DNA from: Paucibacter sp. KBW04
Lineage (GTDB): Bacteria; Pseudomonadota; Gammaproteobacteria; Burkholderiales; Burkholderiaceae_C
DNA length: 64,000 bases
Assembly (NCBI RefSeq): GCF_003852425.1
Contig: NZ_QAJN01000021.1
Coordinates: forward strand, 87,330-151,329
Reading direction: 5' to 3'
Made by a program: the position numbers and the translations under genes. Shown in pieces: positions 41,937 through 51,621 of this stretch. The stretch's first letter is position 1. Every line of letters begins with the position of its first letter. The notes under the pieces were generated by a model that made no database searches, was not told the DNA's origin, and saw only the letters and a program-made list of their open reading frames with translations.

Positions 41937-43514
41937 ATGCGTTTGAATCCTTGTTTAGCTTTTTCTGCACTGGCTGCGGCCGCGCTGCTGGCCATGGCGA
42001 GTTCGGCCCAGGCCGCCGGGCCAGTGGATGTGGACAGCCCCGATCCAGCCAAGCCCGTGCGCTTCGCCCCCAGCCGCCCCGCGGCCGTGGAGATGAACTG
42101 GACCCCGCTGGCCCTGCCCAATGGCGCCAAGATCGCCATGCTGGGTGGCAGCTATCTGATGGCGGTGGACGATGACTGGGGCTTTGGCCCCAGCGTCTAC
42201 GGCTCGGCCAAGGGCGGCTATGGCGGTATCTTTACCCTGGGCCTGACGGCGCAGCGGCGCTGGCGCGTGGGGCAGAACACGCATCTGGCCGCCGGTCTTT
42301 ATGCCGGCGCAGGCGGTGGCCTGAGTTCAGAGCAGATCCGCTTCGGCGGTGGTCTGATGCTGCGGCCCGAGCTGTCGCTACGCACCGAGATGGGTGACTG
42401 GTATGCCGGCCTGGGCGTGGCCATGATCCGCTTCCCCAGCGGCAATGTCAGCGACACCAGCTACACCTTGACCCTGGGTCGGGCCGCCAGCTTTGCCAGC
42501 TTCTCGCCCAGTGATGCGGGCAAACGCGGCCGTGCGGGCGCGCGCACCGGTCTGGGCTTTGACGAGATCATGCTTTACGGCGGGGTCATCAAGCCCAGCA
42601 GCTCCACCACCAACCGCAGCGGCGTGGCCAGCACCCAGCGCATGGGTGCGGCCGGTGCCGATCTGCGCCAGTACATCGCAGACGGCAGCTGGTGGGGCGT
42701 GGAAGCCGCCGGTGCCGCCCAGGGCGGGGCCGATGGTTATATGGAAATCTTGGCCAATGCCGGTCAGGACTGGGGTCTGGGCACGCCGAATCTCCGCCTG
42801 GGTGGGCAGTTGGGCCTGGGCCTGGCAGGTGGCGGTAATGTGGATACCGGCGGCGGCTGGCTGTGGCGTGCTGGGCCGACGCTGCGCTGGGTCACGCCCT
42901 GGGGGCCGGCACTGCGCCTGGAGGGCGGCTGGACCCAGGCCGTGCGCGGCCATTTCTCTGGCAGCTTTGTGCGCGTGGGTCTGGCCATGCCGCTGGACAT
43001 CACGCCCTCCACCTCGGCGGCCTGGAGTGGCTTGGATGTGGACGAGGGCGTGGTGCGCGTCAGCCAAATTTTCGCCAGCGTGCAATACCTGCCCAACGTG
43101 AAGTTCAAGGACGGCGCCAAGGAGGCCATCACCCAGTACAACATGGTGATGACGCGTGAACTATCACCGCATGTCTACGGCGTGGCCCAGGCGGGTAGCG
43201 CGGCCGTGGGCCGGGCGGGGGCCTATTCCATCGGCTTGTTCGGACTGGGCGCGCAGACCGCGGCCGTCAAGTTGGGCAATTCCGGCCAGCTGCGCTTTGG
43301 CGCCGAAGCACTTGTGGGTGCAGCCGGCGGCGGCGGCGTGGTGGTGGGCGGCGGCGCCGTGGGCCAGGGTGAGTTGTGGGGCCAGTGGGAAGGCGAGCGC
43401 CTGCGCCTGCGCGCCGGCCTGGGCCAGTGGCGCAGCCTGCGTCACCCGGAAGAGCAAAGCAGCAGTCTGATCAATCTCTCCATTGGCTATGCCTACGGAA
43501 CCCTGTCAAGATAA
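41937..43514 (+). CDS. putative outer-membrane beta-barrel protein, unknown function
   Basis: A 525-residue exported protein. The signal peptide ends at SSAQAAG. The rest is very rich in Gly and alternating hydrophobic residues arranged as amphipathic strands with short turns (YLMAVDDDWGFGPSVYGSAK, LAAGLYAGAGGGLSS, WLWRAGPTLRWVTPWG, LRLRAGLGQWRSL), ending in INLSIGYAYGTLSR. That is what a large outer-membrane barrel looks like, although the last residue is not aromatic. No family is recognised. It starts two bases after the xerC stop and is followed by rlmI 21 bases later, so it may ride on the dapF-xerC transcript. Confidence 0.75.
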   Translation: MRLNPCLAFSALAAAALLAMASSAQAAGPVDVDSPDPAKPVRFAPSRPAAVEMNWTPLALPNGAKIAMLGGSYLMAVDDDWGFGPSVYGSAKGGYGGIFTLGLTAQRRWRVGQNTHLAAGLYAGAGGGLSSEQIRFGGGLMLRPELSLRTEMGDWYAGLGVAMIRFPSGNVSDTSYTLTLGRAASFASFSPSDAGKRGRAGARTGLGFDEIMLYGGVIKPSSSTTNRSGVASTQRMGAAGADLRQYIADGSWWGVEAAGAAQGGADGYMEILANAGQDWGLGTPNLRLGGQLGLGLAGGGNVDTGGGWLWRAGPTLRWVTPWGPALRLEGGWTQAVRGHFSGSFVRVGLAMPLDITPSTSAAWSGLDVDEGVVRVSQIFASVQYLPNVKFKDGAKEAITQYNMVMTRELSPHVYGVAQAGSAAVGRAGAYSIGLFGLGAQTAAVKLGNSGQLRFGAEALVGAAGGGGVVVGGGAVGQGELWGQWEGERLRLRAGLGQWRSLRHPEEQSSSLINLSIGYAYGTLSR

Positions 43515-43535
43515 CCATTCAATCGAGCAGTACCC

Positions 43536-44717
43536 ATGAAGAAAATCATCATCCGCGCCGGCAAAGAGCGCTCATTGCAGCGTCGCCATCCCTGGGTCTT
43601 CGAGGGCTCGGTCCAGCGTGGTGGGGCCGATGCTGGCGAGACCGTGCGGGTGGAGTCTGCGGCCGGGGAGTTCCTCTGCTGGGGGGCCTTCAGCCCCAAC
43701 TCGAATATCCGCGTGCGGGCCTGGAGTTTTGACGAGGCCCAGCGCATCGACGCGGCCTTCTTCGAGCAACGCGTGCAACGCGCCATCGCCATGCGCCAGC
43801 GTCTGCCCATCGCCTCGGACGCTCTGCGTCTGATCCACGGCGAGGCCGACGGCTTGCCGGGCCTGATCGTAGACCGCTACGGCGACACGCTGGTGGCACA
43901 GTTTCTCTCGGCCGGTGTGGAGCGCTGGAAGCCTGTGCTGTGCGCGCAATTGCTGGCGGCCACCGGCCTGACGCGTTTGTATGAGCGCTCCGATGCTCAG
44001 GTGCGTGAGCTTGAAGGCCTGCCCCAGCAAACCGGCTGGCTGCAGGGCGAGGGCGCGACCGAGATCGTGATCCAAGAGCACGAATGGCGTCTGAGCCTGG
44101 ATGTGGCCGAAGGCCACAAGACTGGCTACTACTTGGACCAGCGCGATAACCGCAAGAAGTTCGCCGACGCCGTGCGCCAGTACGGCAGCAAAAGCGTGCT
44201 GAACTGCTTCAGCTACACGGGGGGATTCTCGGTCGCGGCCCTGGCCGGCGGCGCCACCGAGGTGATCAGCGTGGACTCGTCCGCACCCGCGCTGGCGCGT
44301 GCCGAGGCCCATGTGGCCTTGAATGGTTTTGATGCCGGGCGCCACCGCAGCCTGGACGCCGATGTGAACGCCACTCTGCGCAACTTCTTGAAGGAAGGCC
44401 GCCAGTTCGACGCCATCGTGCTGGACCCACCCAAGTTCGCCCCGACGGTTGCGCATGCCGAGCGCGCGGCGCGCGCCTACAAAGACATCAACCGCCTGGG
44501 CCTGCGCTTGTTGGCACCGGGCGGCTTGTTGTTCACCTTCTCTTGCTCGGGCGGTATCAGCCCCGATCTCTTCCACAAAATCGTGGCGGGTGCGGGCATG
44601 GATGCCGAGGTCGATGGCTATGTGCTGGACCGCGTCGGTGCCAGCCCCGATCACCCCCAAACCATCAACTTCCCCGAGGGCGAGTATCTGAAGGGCTTGC
44701 TGATCCTCAAGGCCTAG
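43536..44717 (+). CDS. rlmI: 23S rRNA (cytosine-C5)-methyltransferase RlmI
   Basis: A 393-residue SAM-dependent methyltransferase that modifies C1962 of 23S rRNA. An N-terminal PUA-like domain (KERSLQRRHPWVFEGSV) binds RNA; a central EEHD-like region with GLPGLIVDRYGD is followed by the Rossmann domain: EGHKTGYYLDQRDNR, VLNCFSYTGGFSVAALAGGA (SAM loop), DAIVLDPPKFAP (catalytic motif IV) and FTFSCSGGIS with the catalytic Cys. The gene is followed by a branched stem ending in a T-run (44741-44801). Together with TlyA it makes two rRNA methyltransferases in the window. Confidence 0.95.
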   Translation: MKKIIIRAGKERSLQRRHPWVFEGSVQRGGADAGETVRVESAAGEFLCWGAFSPNSNIRVRAWSFDEAQRIDAAFFEQRVQRAIAMRQRLPIASDALRLIHGEADGLPGLIVDRYGDTLVAQFLSAGVERWKPVLCAQLLAATGLTRLYERSDAQVRELEGLPQQTGWLQGEGATEIVIQEHEWRLSLDVAEGHKTGYYLDQRDNRKKFADAVRQYGSKSVLNCFSYTGGFSVAALAGGATEVISVDSSAPALARAEAHVALNGFDAGRHRSLDADVNATLRNFLKEGRQFDAIVLDPPKFAPTVAHAERAARAYKDINRLGLRLLAPGGLLFTFSCSGGISPDLFHKIVAGAGMDAEVDGYVLDRVGASPDHPQTINFPEGEYLKGLLILKA

Positions 44718-44740
44718 TCGCTTGCCTGAATTTGTGCGCT

Positions 44741-44801
44741 TGCCGCCCTCGATCCGATGGGCTCACAGAGTGAGCTAGCTGGGCAAAGGGGCGGCATTTT
44801 T
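44741..44801 (+). terminator. probable terminator after rlmI
   Basis: TGCCGCCC at 44741-44748 pairs with GGGCGGCA at 44789-44796, directly followed by TTTTT. The large loop contains its own hairpin (GCTCAC-AGA-GTGAGC, 44761-44775), giving a branched terminator 23 bases past the rlmI stop. Confidence 0.7.
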
Positions 44802-44832
44802 GCATGAATTGATAACGACTTTCCTCAACGGA

Positions 44833-44901
44833 TTCCCTTAAGGGAAATTGCTTCCCGGATGTGGGGGGTGCCCCGGTTTGACAGAGTGAGACATATTCAC
44901 G
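44833..44901 (+). promoter_or_regulatory. upstream region of first PEP-CTERM protease, with two conserved elements
   Basis: TTCCCTTAAGGGAA (44833-44846, a perfect palindrome) and GACATATTCACG (44890-44901) recur at almost the same distances before the next paralogue: core palindrome start 178 versus 176 bases, second element 123 versus 121 bases before the ATG. The conservation marks a shared promoter or operator. No convincing -35/-10 pair fits around them. Confidence 0.6.
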
Positions 44902-45012
44902 GGCTCGATGAAATTTGCCTCAGGAAATCCTCGCGTTGGACACACAAGTCCGACAGACGAGGCCGGGGCAGCGTCGGTGAATCCACTGTGCAAACCAAAG
45001 AGGGAGTGTTGG

Positions 45013-46110
45013 ATGATTTCTAAATTCAAGCTGTTGAGCCTGGCGGCTGCGATGTCCGCCTTGGCCGTGACCGGCGTTGCGCACGCCAAGGCCGATCTGG
45101 ATCCCTTGACCGGCAATACCAGTGATGTGTCGAACTGGCGTTTCGCGCCCGGCCAAAGCTTTGGCGGTGTTGCCGGTGCGCTGGACGGCGTGGCCCGTCT
45201 GAGCTTCACCACCAGCGCTGGTGCCAACTACGCTTGCTCGGGCTCGCTGCTGGCCGGCGGCCAATACGTGCTGACCGCTGCGCACTGCGCCGACGACTTC
45301 ACCCGCATGACCGTCAACTTCGGTTGGTACAACGGCACGGCACAAGTGACTCGCAATGTCTCGGTGGGCAATGCCTTTATTCACAGCGGCTGGAATGGCA
45401 CGCTGGACACCGGCGCCGACATCGCCATCTTGAAGCTGGACACTGCGGTGACCACCATCAAGGGCTACAAGCTCAGCACCACCGTGGACGTGGGCAAGGA
45501 ATACCTGATGGCCGGCTACGGCACGACCAGCGTGGGTAGCGCCGACACGCCGACCAACTGGAATGACTGGGCCTACGGTCACTACGCATACAACGTCTTT
45601 GACGTGGACAGCAAGAGCTTCAACAAGGCCATCGGCGATGTGCAGTCCGGCTGGTATGACGAAGACAACTACAAGCACGGCATCACCTATATGTCGGACT
45701 TTGACAATGCCGCAGGTACCCAAGCCAACAACACCCTGGGCCAGATCGGCAACTTGCTTGGCAATATCACCGGCACCACGCCCTGGACCAGCGACACCGG
45801 TCTGGGCGCGCGCGAAGGCCTGATCGCCGGTGGCGACTCGGGTGGTGGCGACTTCGTCCTGGTCAATGGCGAGTGGCTGCTCAGCGGCGTGCATTCCTGG
45901 GGTTGGCAAGCTTGCAGCAGCTTTGGCCTGAGCTGCGATGTCAGCACCAAGAATGGCTCCAGCTACGGCGACCTGTCGGGCTCGACCGCGGTTTACTCGC
46001 ACCTGGGTTTCATCAACTCGGTGACGGCCGTTCCCGAGCCGCAAACCTATGCCCTGATGGCCCTGGGGCTGTTCGCCGTGGGTGCCGTGGCACGCCGCCG
46101 CAAGGCCTGA
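45013..46110 (+). CDS. trypsin-like serine protease with PEP-CTERM tail (paralogue 1)
   Basis: A 365-residue exported protein starting at an ATG with AGGGAG six bases upstream. The signal peptide ends at GVAHAKA. The S1-type triad is His91 (LTAAHCADDF), Asp136 (GADIAILKLD) and Ser276 (GGDSGGGDFV), with GSLLAGGQYVLTAAHC typical of trypsin-like enzymes. The last 26 residues are a PEP-CTERM tail: VPEPQT, hydrophobic helix, RRRKA. It should be exported, anchored or released by an exosortase, and act at the cell surface. The next gene is a close paralogue in the same orientation with a similar upstream region, pointing to tandem duplication. Confidence 0.93.
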   Translation: MISKFKLLSLAAAMSALAVTGVAHAKADLDPLTGNTSDVSNWRFAPGQSFGGVAGALDGVARLSFTTSAGANYACSGSLLAGGQYVLTAAHCADDFTRMTVNFGWYNGTAQVTRNVSVGNAFIHSGWNGTLDTGADIAILKLDTAVTTIKGYKLSTTVDVGKEYLMAGYGTTSVGSADTPTNWNDWAYGHYAYNVFDVDSKSFNKAIGDVQSGWYDEDNYKHGITYMSDFDNAAGTQANNTLGQIGNLLGNITGTTPWTSDTGLGAREGLIAGGDSGGGDFVLVNGEWLLSGVHSWGWQACSSFGLSCDVSTKNGSSYGDLSGSTAVYSHLGFINSVTAVPEPQTYALMALGLFAVGAVARRRKA

Positions 46111-46174
46111 GTCGAGGGCTAGATACCTCGCTTGTGGGCGCAGCCTGGGCTGTGCCTCGCATTTGAGTAAAAAG

Positions 46175-46199
46175 AAGGCAGCGCGAGCTGCCTTTTTTT
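46175..46199 (+). terminator. rho-independent terminator between the two PEP-CTERM proteases
   Basis: AAGGCAGC (46175-46182), GCGA loop and GCTGCCTT (46187-46194) followed by a run of T to 46199. It ends the first protease transcript, so the paralogues are transcribed separately. Confidence 0.9.
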
Positions 46200-46315
46200 C
46201 GTTCCGCTCGCCGCAAGTGACGGGGCCCGATCTCTGGAAGTGCCGCGTTACGCCCCTGCAAAAAAACAGTGAACACGGGTTTGCACAAATGTTGCGGAAT
46301 GCAAAGCAAGGTAAT

Positions 46316-46382
46316 CCCTTAAGGGGTCCTACTTCCCCAACTGCGGGGGTTGGGAGGGCAAAACGCCTGTGACATATTCACG
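46316..46382 (+). promoter_or_regulatory. upstream region of second PEP-CTERM protease, matching the first
   Basis: CCCTTAAGGG (46316-46325) and GACATATTCACG (46371-46382), then ATCGATGA, repeat the elements found before the first paralogue with the same spacing to the ATG. The second element here extends to GTGACATATTCAC, an imperfect dyad. These are the only strongly conserved blocks I see in the 381-base gap apart from the terminator at 46175. Confidence 0.6.
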
Positions 46383-46491
46383 CATCGATGAGTGGTTTTG
46401 TCTTTGATTCCCTGGCTCGCACGACGGGCTGCCATTCAAACGCAAAGCATCGATGCATACACAGTGCTTAGCCAAGTGAGGACGTCTACAA

Positions 46492-47577
46492 ATGAAATCG
46501 AAATTCAAGCTCTTGGGTCTGGTTGCCGCGATGTCCCTGGTGGGTGTCGCCCAAGCCCAAGTCAATGGCAATCTTGAGCCGCTGACTGGCAATACCAGCG
46601 CACCTTCGAACTGGCGTTTCGCCCCCGGCCAGAGCTTTGGCGGTGTTGCCGGCGCCCTCGATGGCGTGGCGCGCCTGAGCTTCACCAATTCTGCGGGCAA
46701 CTGGGCTTGCTCGGGCTCGCTGCTGGCAGGTGGTCAGTATGTGCTGACCGCCGCCCATTGCGCCGATGACTTCACCTCCATGAAGGTGGATTTTGGATGG
46801 TATGGCGGCACTGCCACCGTGAGCCGCACGGTGGCGGTTGGCAACGCCACCGTCCATTCTGGCTGGAATGGCACGCTGGACACCGGCGCTGACATCGCCA
46901 TCCTGAAGCTGGACCAGAAAGTCACCACCATTCAGGGCTATAAGCTCAGCACCACGTTGGATGTGGGCAAGCAACACCTGATGGCCGGCTATGGCACGAC
47001 TCAAAACGGTGGCACCAATTCCGCCACCAACTGGAACGACGGTAACTACGGCCACTACGCCTACAACACCTTCGACGTGACCAGCGAGCAGTTCGGCGCT
47101 ACCGTGTTCGGTGACGATCCTGCCAACTACAAGTACGGCGTGACCTATATGGTGGACTTTGACCGGTCCAATGCAACGGCCACCGCGCAGCAACGTGCGG
47201 ACTACAACGTGCTGGGTCGTTTGGCTGCCGATCATGGCGGCACCTGGACCAGCGACCAAGGCTTGGGTGTCAACGAAGGCCTGATCGCTGGCGGTGACTC
47301 CGGTGGCGGCGACTTCGTGTTCGTCAATGGCGAATGGCTCTTGTCCGGTGTGCACAGCTGGGGCTGGAACAATCCCTGTAACTACTTCGGTTACACCAGC
47401 TGCAACGCCCTCAACGCCAACACGTCCAGCTACGGTGACCTGTCCGGCTCGACCGCTGTCTACTCCCACCTCGGCTTCATCAACAGCGTGACCGCCGTGC
47501 CCGAGCCTCAGACCTATGCCTTGATGGCGCTGGGCCTGTTTGCCGTCGGTGCCGTGGCGCGCCGCCGCAAGGCCTGA
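46492..47577 (+). CDS. trypsin-like serine protease with PEP-CTERM tail (paralogue 2)
   Basis: A 361-residue paralogue of the preceding gene with the same order of parts: signal peptide ending at GVAQAQ, FAPGQSFGGVAGALDGVARL, His89 (LTAAHCADDF), Asp134 (GADIAILKLD), Ser270 (GGDSGGGDFV), SSYGDLSGSTAVYSHLGF, and an identical final VPEPQTYALMALGLF-type PEP-CTERM tail with RRRKA. Differences concentrate in the loops between Asp and Ser (around TSEQFGATVFGDDPANY), where substrate specificity would lie. The active sites are intact in both copies, so divergence of targets is more likely than decay. Confidence 0.93.
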   Translation: MKSKFKLLGLVAAMSLVGVAQAQVNGNLEPLTGNTSAPSNWRFAPGQSFGGVAGALDGVARLSFTNSAGNWACSGSLLAGGQYVLTAAHCADDFTSMKVDFGWYGGTATVSRTVAVGNATVHSGWNGTLDTGADIAILKLDQKVTTIQGYKLSTTLDVGKQHLMAGYGTTQNGGTNSATNWNDGNYGHYAYNTFDVTSEQFGATVFGDDPANYKYGVTYMVDFDRSNATATAQQRADYNVLGRLAADHGGTWTSDQGLGVNEGLIAGGDSGGGDFVFVNGEWLLSGVHSWGWNNPCNYFGYTSCNALNANTSSYGDLSGSTAVYSHLGFINSVTAVPEPQTYALMALGLFAVGAVARRRKA

Positions 47578-47655
47578 GCCCAAACCTGTGGGCTAGCCCG
47601 CCTGCGTTTGCGCCTTTGGCCGCAAACGCCAGGCGAAGCAGGTTGAATTAAGAGA

Positions 47656-47679
47656 AAAGGCGACCGTGAGGTCGCCTTT
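47656..47679. terminator. bidirectional terminator between protease and lrp genes
   Basis: AAAGGCGACC at 47656-47665, GTGA loop and GGTCGCCTTT at 47670-47679 form a perfect ten-base-pair stem. It can end the protease transcript from the left and the Lrp-type gene transcript from the right. Confidence 0.85.
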
Positions 47680-47701
47680 GTCATTGTGGAGTGCCAAGGA
47701 C

Positions 47702-48202
47702 TCAGGCTCTGGCCTTGACCCCGTCCAGATTCAAGGCCGGGTCGAACTTGGCGCGGAATACGCTGAAGAAGGCTTTGACATTGCGCACATTGGCGTCCTG
47801 GGTGAACAGGCGCTGCACCAGGGCGTGATATGCCGGCATGTCCTGCACCTGCAAGATCAGCACAAAGTCTGGCCCGGGCGAGACCCGGTAGCACTGCTGA
47901 ACGGCGGCCTCGGCCTGCACCTTGGCCTCGAAGGCGGCCAGATGCTCGGCGCCCTGACGATCCAGGGTGATTTCCACGATGGCGCTCAGGCCTGCCCCTA
48001 GTTTCTCGGCCGAGAGCAGGGCGATGCGCTTCTCGATGATGCCCCCGCCCTCCAGTCGCTTCACCCTGCGCAAGCAGGTGGCGGGCGACACATGGACCTT
48101 GGCGGCCAAGTCCTGGTTGGAGATGGCTGCGTCTCTTTGCAAGCATTCCAGGATGCGCAGATCGGCGGCATCCAGCTCGCGGCTATCGACTGAATCGTTC
48201 AC
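47702..48202 (-). CDS. Lrp/AsnC family transcriptional regulator
   Basis: A 166-residue regulator. The N-terminal helix-turn-helix reads LDAADLRILECLQRDAAISN, then LAAKVHVSPATCLRRVKRLE; the C-terminal RAM domain (about 75-160) senses small molecules, usually amino acids, with YRVSPGPDFVLILQVQDM typical. A near-perfect 21-base palindrome begins 25 bases upstream of its start and is probably an autoregulatory site. It is divergent from glmS across 314 bases. Family members with this pattern often control a neighbouring amino-acid gene, but no such target is evident on this side. Confidence 0.93.
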   Translation of the reverse strand: MNDSVDSRELDAADLRILECLQRDAAISNQDLAAKVHVSPATCLRRVKRLEGGGIIEKRIALLSAEKLGAGLSAIVEITLDRQGAEHLAAFEAKVQAEAAVQQCYRVSPGPDFVLILQVQDMPAYHALVQRLFTQDANVRNVKAFFSVFRAKFDPALNLDGVKARA

Positions 48203-48226
48203 AAACTATTCCAATGTGAAATTAAT

Positions 48227-48247
48227 CACCATCAATGATTGATGGTG
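48227..48247. promoter_or_regulatory. 21-base palindrome upstream of Lrp-type gene
   Basis: CACCATCAA and TTGATGGTG arms around TGA form a perfect dyad in an A/T-rich stretch, 25 bases upstream of the lrp-type ATG. Lrp/AsnC proteins bind such A/T-rich dyads, so autoregulation is likely. The remainder of the 314-base gap up to glmS shows no further motif I can support; no glmS ribozyme is visible. Confidence 0.65.
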
Positions 48248-48516
48248 GTTGATTGTTTCATTTTTGCTTTAATTTTGAAAGCAATGATTTTCTGCGCCGT
48301 CCTACGATGCCGACCAAGCCTTGAGGCCGCGCGGCATGGCTGGCCCTGAAAAGCCTTGTCGTCAAAGCCTTGCCGCGCTCATCATCAAACTCTTGGGGTT
48401 GATCTTGGCCGTTTGGATTGCTTGGCTTTGCATGTCCCCCCAAGGGGCCAGCCGAGCGCACCTCCTCTCGTCCCTTGTTAGCCCCTGATTCACTGCCAAT
48501 CTTTGGGAGACAAAAC

Positions 48517-50388
<1,872 letters not shown>

Positions 50389-50401
50389 TCGTGGTGCGCT
50401 G

Positions 50402-50908
50402 ATGGTTCAAGTTATCCCTCCATCAACGCTAGGCCGAACCGCCTACGAGCGGGTGATGGGCCATGCGCCTCACGTCCTGGGCCCATGGACCCAGCTGGAG
50501 CAGGTGTTTGCAAGCCAGACCCTGCTGCCAGCCGATCTGCTGGAGCAGGTGCGCCGGGTGCTGGCGCAAGGCCATGGCTGCGCCTACTGCCAGGCCAAGG
50601 GTGGCGCGGTGGATCCCTTGTTCGCGGCAAACGCCCTTGTTGCCGAAGATAGGCGGGCCACCTTGGTGTTGGAGCTGGCGCGCCAATTCGCGCAAGACCA
50701 TCGCCGTATTGAGCCGGCCTTGCTGAGCCAGCTGCGCGAGCACGATTGCAGCGCCGCCGAATTGGTGGAACTGATCGCCTGCATGAGTTTTATGTGGGCA
50801 GGGGGCATGTTTGGGCGGGTGCTGGGCATTCAGCCGCCGGGAGAGCTGAGCGCGCTGGCCTGTGCTCTGCCGGCCGAGGCTGCAGCCGGGTCAAGGGCGG
50901 GCCTCTGA
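50402..50908 (+). CDS. AhpD-like / carboxymuconolactone decarboxylase-fold protein
   Basis: A 168-residue all-helical protein of the CMD/AhpD superfamily. The core signature is LEQVRRVLAQGHGCAYCQAKG with a Cys-x2-Cys redox pair near residue 60. The usual following His is not present in its normal place, so peroxidase activity is uncertain. Overlapping ATG GTT start 13 bases past glmS suggests cotranscription. Superfamily members act in alkylhydroperoxide reduction or in gamma-carboxymuconolactone decarboxylation; the substrate here is unknown. The tail after residue 150 is Ala-rich and poorly conserved in look. Confidence 0.75.
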   Translation: MVQVIPPSTLGRTAYERVMGHAPHVLGPWTQLEQVFASQTLLPADLLEQVRRVLAQGHGCAYCQAKGGAVDPLFAANALVAEDRRATLVLELARQFAQDHRRIEPALLSQLREHDCSAAELVELIACMSFMWAGGMFGRVLGIQPPGELSALACALPAEAAAGSRAGL

Positions 50909-50992
50909 CCCAGCCGATTCAGCTGGACCCAGGCTCGCCACCCGTGAACTGTCACGCTGTAATTGGAACTGTCCTGGCGGCACGACAGGCAA

Positions 50993-51472
50993 TCAGGCCA
51001 CGTACTTGAGCGGCAGTGCCGTGGTGAACTTGAGTTGCTCCATGGCGAAACTCGAGCTCACATCGTGCAGATTGGTGCCCGTGATCAGGCGTTTGTAGAC
51101 CGCGTCATAGGCCTTGATGTCGGGCACCACCACGCGCAGCAGATAGTCAATGTCCCCGCTCATTCGGTAGAACTCGACCACCTCCGGGATGGCCTCACAG
51201 GTGGCGCGAAAGCTCTCAAACCAGGCTTCGGTGTGCACGGAGGTGCGCACGGTCACGATCACCGTCACCGCCACATTCACGAGCGCCGGGTCCAGCAGCG
51301 CCACTTGGCAGCGAATCACACCCTCAGCCTTCAAGCGCTGAATACGGCGCCAGCAAGGGGTACTGGAGAGGTTGACCGCCTCAGCCAATTGAGCCAATGG
51401 GACGGTGGCGTCACGCTGGAGCAAATCCAAGAGTTTGAGATCGATGGCATCGAGCGAGAAGGTGGAGGACAT
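50993..51472 (-). CDS. Lrp/AsnC family transcriptional regulator (second)
   Basis: A 159-residue regulator with the helix-turn-helix at LDAIDLKLLDLLQRDATVPL and LAEAVNLSSTPCWRRIQRL, and a RAM domain with FYRMSGDIDYLLRVVVPDI. The ATG at 51472 is chosen over an upstream TTG. It is divergent from the Asp/Glu racemase gene across 149 A/T-rich bases containing an inverted repeat, so it probably controls that gene in response to an amino acid. The sequence belongs to the Lrp class with the STPCWRRIQRL recognition helix. Confidence 0.93.
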   Translation of the reverse strand: MSSTFSLDAIDLKLLDLLQRDATVPLAQLAEAVNLSSTPCWRRIQRLKAEGVIRCQVALLDPALVNVAVTVIVTVRTSVHTEAWFESFRATCEAIPEVVEFYRMSGDIDYLLRVVVPDIKAYDAVYKRLITGTNLHDVSSSFAMEQLKFTTALPLKYVA

Positions 51473-51487
51473 GGCACTCAAGGCAAG

Positions 51488-51514
51488 CAATTTCTAATTA
51501 TTGACAGGAAATTG
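51488..51514. promoter_or_regulatory. inverted repeat between Lrp-type and racemase genes
   Basis: CAATTTC at 51488-51494 and GAAATTG at 51508-51514 form a seven-base dyad with a 13-base spacer in an A/T-rich gap. This is a candidate Lrp operator shared by the divergent genes. A TTGACA (51501-51506) lies inside the spacer but lacks a well-spaced -10. Confidence 0.5.
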
Positions 51515-51621
51515 AAATTTTTTGCTCTGCCTGAGATCTTATGAATGATTAATTGGCAAAAGCGTCTAGCTTGGCAGATCGACACTTTCCCTTGCTACAT
51601 CAAAACGCAAGGAAATAGCCC

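Noticed and set aside
46281..46295. Sigma-54-like sequence TTGCACAAATGTTGC upstream of the second PEP-CTERM protease
   Set aside because: The first G of the invariant -25/-24 GG pair is missing and no equivalent is found before the paralogue, although PEP-CTERM genes are sometimes sigma-54 dependent.
48248..48516. glmS ribozyme
   Set aside because: Looked for the ribozyme core upstream of glmS and saw none; this element is typical of Firmicutes.
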